From: an uncultured Actinomycetes bacterium
GTDB lineage: Bacteria > Actinomycetota > Thermoleophilia > Miltoncostaeales > Miltoncostaeaceae
DNA length: 5,865 bases
Direction of reading: 5' to 3'
Assembly: GCA_937862675.1 (NCBI GenBank)
Contig: CALMEC010000370.1
Location: 1-5,865 of the forward strand
Notes under the pieces: generated by a model
The model's input: only the letters and a program-made list of their open reading frames with translations
Database searches by the model: none
What the model was told of the DNA's origin: nothing
Position numbers and translations under genes: made by a program
In this document: positions 4,757-5,865 of the stretch, in pieces
Position numbering within the stretch: the stretch's first letter is position 1
How the letters are laid out: each line of letters opens with the position of its first letter

Positions 4757-5865
4757 GTGAGAACACTCGTCCGCCTCCTCGCATTCCTCCGACCATACCG
4801 TGTCCAGGTCGTGGTGACCGCGACGGCGGCCGCCCTCCTCATGGCCTGTTCGGCCGCCATCCCCTGGATAACGCGCCTGATCATCGACGACGTGATCGGT
4901 GACCGGCGGCGGGACCTGCTCTGGCCCCTGGTGCTGGCGATCGTCGGGGTGGGGCTGGTGCGCATGGTCCTGGCGGCGATCCGCCGGCTGGTGTCGGGAA
5001 ACGTCAGCCTGGGCGTCGAGTTCGACCTTCGCGGCCGGATGTTCCGCCATCTCCAGGGCCAGTCGTTCCGCTACTTCGACCACATGCCCGTGGGCCAGCT
5101 CATGTCCCGGGCGACGAACGACCTGCAGATCATCCGTTTCTTCCTGGGTTACGGACTGGTGTTCATCTTCTCGAACGTCTTCGCCCTGATCCTCTACAGC
5201 GGGCTGCTCTTCCTCATCGACCCGCTCCTGACGGTCCTCGCGCTGCTCATGGCGCCGCTGCTCGTGGCCGTCGCCTGGCGGTCGAGCACGAGGACCCAGC
5301 CCCTGCTGATCGACACCCAGCAGAGGGTGGCCGACGTCACTCAGAGCGCCGAGGAGAGCATCGCCGGCATCCGGGTGATCAAGGCGTTCGGTCAGGAGGA
5401 GCGCCAGAGCGACCGTTTCTCGGACATCTCCCTGAGCGCGTTCGACACCAGCATGAACGCCAATCGCGTGCAGGCCTTCTACACCTCGTTCATGGGCTTC
5501 CTCCCCACGATGGGCCTTGCCGTGGTGGTGATACTCGGCGGCATCCGGACGATCGACGGTGCCCTCACCACGGGCGAGTTCGTCCAGTACTTCCAGTACC
5601 TGCTGATGCTCGTGTTCCCCCTCCGGATGGTGGGGACACTGGTCGGCAGCGCACAGCGCGCCGTGGCCGCGGGCGTCCGCATGTTCGAGGTGCTCGACAC
5701 CGAGCCGGATCTGATCGAGTCACCGGACGCGCGTCCGCTCCCGCCCGGCGCGGGGAACGTGCGCTTCGCGGGGGTGGCGTTCGGTCACGAGACCCCGGAT
5801 GGGCTCCTCCACGACATCGACCTGGACATCCCGGCGGGCCGCGTGATCGCCCTGATCGGCCGGAC
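4757..5865 (+). CDS. ABC exporter half-transporter (permease plus start of ATPase), 3' truncated by window
   Basis: The first 369 residues of a fused membrane-ATPase exporter of the MsbA/BmrA (ABCB-like, type IV) kind. It should sit in the cytoplasmic membrane as a dimer and export lipid, drug or peptide; the substrate cannot be told. The start is GTG at 4757, giving MRTLVRLLAFLRPYR, normal for the family; no clear ribosome site precedes it. Six transmembrane helices are predicted at about 17-39, 55-77, 135-155, 158-175, 245-265 and 278-297. Family landmarks are YFDHMPVGQLMSRATND (106-122), the coupling-helix region SIAGIRVIKAFGQEE (201-215) and RMFEVLDTEPD (308-318). The ATPase domain begins near 335, and the sequence ends within Walker A at LIGR, followed by the first two bases of the next codon. 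The A-loop position, usually Tyr (FxY), is His344 (AFGHE). Such genes often come in pairs; a partner may lie beyond the right edge. It is divergent from the rest of the window. Confidence 0.95.
   Translation, partial: MRTLVRLLAFLRPYRVQVVVTATAAALLMACSAAIPWITRLIIDDVIGDRRRDLLWPLVLAIVGVGLVRMVLAAIRRLVSGNVSLGVEFDLRGRMFRHLQGQSFRYFDHMPVGQLMSRATNDLQIIRFFLGYGLVFIFSNVFALILYSGLLFLIDPLLTVLALLMAPLLVAVAWRSSTRTQPLLIDTQQRVADVTQSAEESIAGIRVIKAFGQEERQSDRFSDISLSAFDTSMNANRVQAFYTSFMGFLPTMGLAVVVILGGIRTIDGALTTGEFVQYFQYLLMLVFPLRMVGTLVGSAQRAVAAGVRMFEVLDTEPDLIESPDARPLPPGAGNVRFAGVAFGHETPDGLLHDIDLDIPAGRVIALIGR

Noticed and set aside
4797..4803. Second copy of TACCGTG, also seen at 4753-4759
   Set aside because: A 7-base repeat inside the exporter coding sequence is easily explained by chance and falls in ordinary codons (TAC CGT G).
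4705..4965. N-terminal extension of the formimidoyltransferase back to an ATG at 4965
   Set aside because: The extra residues are Arg/Thr/Ser-rich, match nothing in the family, and run antisense through the well-supported exporter start. The family normally begins just before VPNVAEGRD.

Overview
This is a 5.9 kb chromosomal window from a high-GC bacterium. The coding is strongly biased to G/C at third codon positions, and long antisense shadow ORFs are common. The bacterial-type aspartyl-tRNA synthetase carries a non-discriminating-type signature, hisS and aspS are adjacent, and GTG starts are frequent. Together these suggest an actinobacterium, possibly of the Thermoleophilia (Solirubrobacter/Patulibacter) kind. 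The phylum is a moderately confident inference; the class is only a guess. No mobile element, CRISPR array, tRNA or rRNA gene was seen.

Layout, right to left, because most genes are on the minus strand. From about 4704 leftwards there is a tight minus-strand cluster. It starts with a stand-alone glutamate formimidoyltransferase (stop at 3775). Next, 16 bases after that stop, is a 118-codon two-helix membrane protein (3402-3758), which appears to start at an ATC codon behind a near-perfect Shine-Dalgarno. After a 5-base gap comes hisS (2092-3396), and then aspS (311-2095), which overlaps hisS by 4 bases (GTGA). Spacing and overlaps argue for one transcript with translational coupling. After aspS is a 108-base gap with a weak GC hairpin, then a minus-strand gene for an exported protein (start at 202) that runs off the left edge.

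On the right, starting at 4757 and divergent from the cluster, is a plus-strand ABC exporter half-transporter (permease plus the beginning of the ATPase). The window cuts it inside the Walker A motif. The two divergent genes share a very short control region containing two ACCGGT palindromes and a third small palindrome over the exporter start codon.

Functionally the minus cluster is translation housekeeping (charging of tRNA-His and tRNA-Asp, the latter probably also mischarging tRNA-Asn). It is preceded by a folate/one-carbon enzyme and an uncharacterised membrane protein. I found no convincing novel multi-gene system. The points most worth checking are the ATC-started membrane gene, the compact divergent control region, and the stand-alone formimidoyltransferase without histidine-degradation genes nearby.
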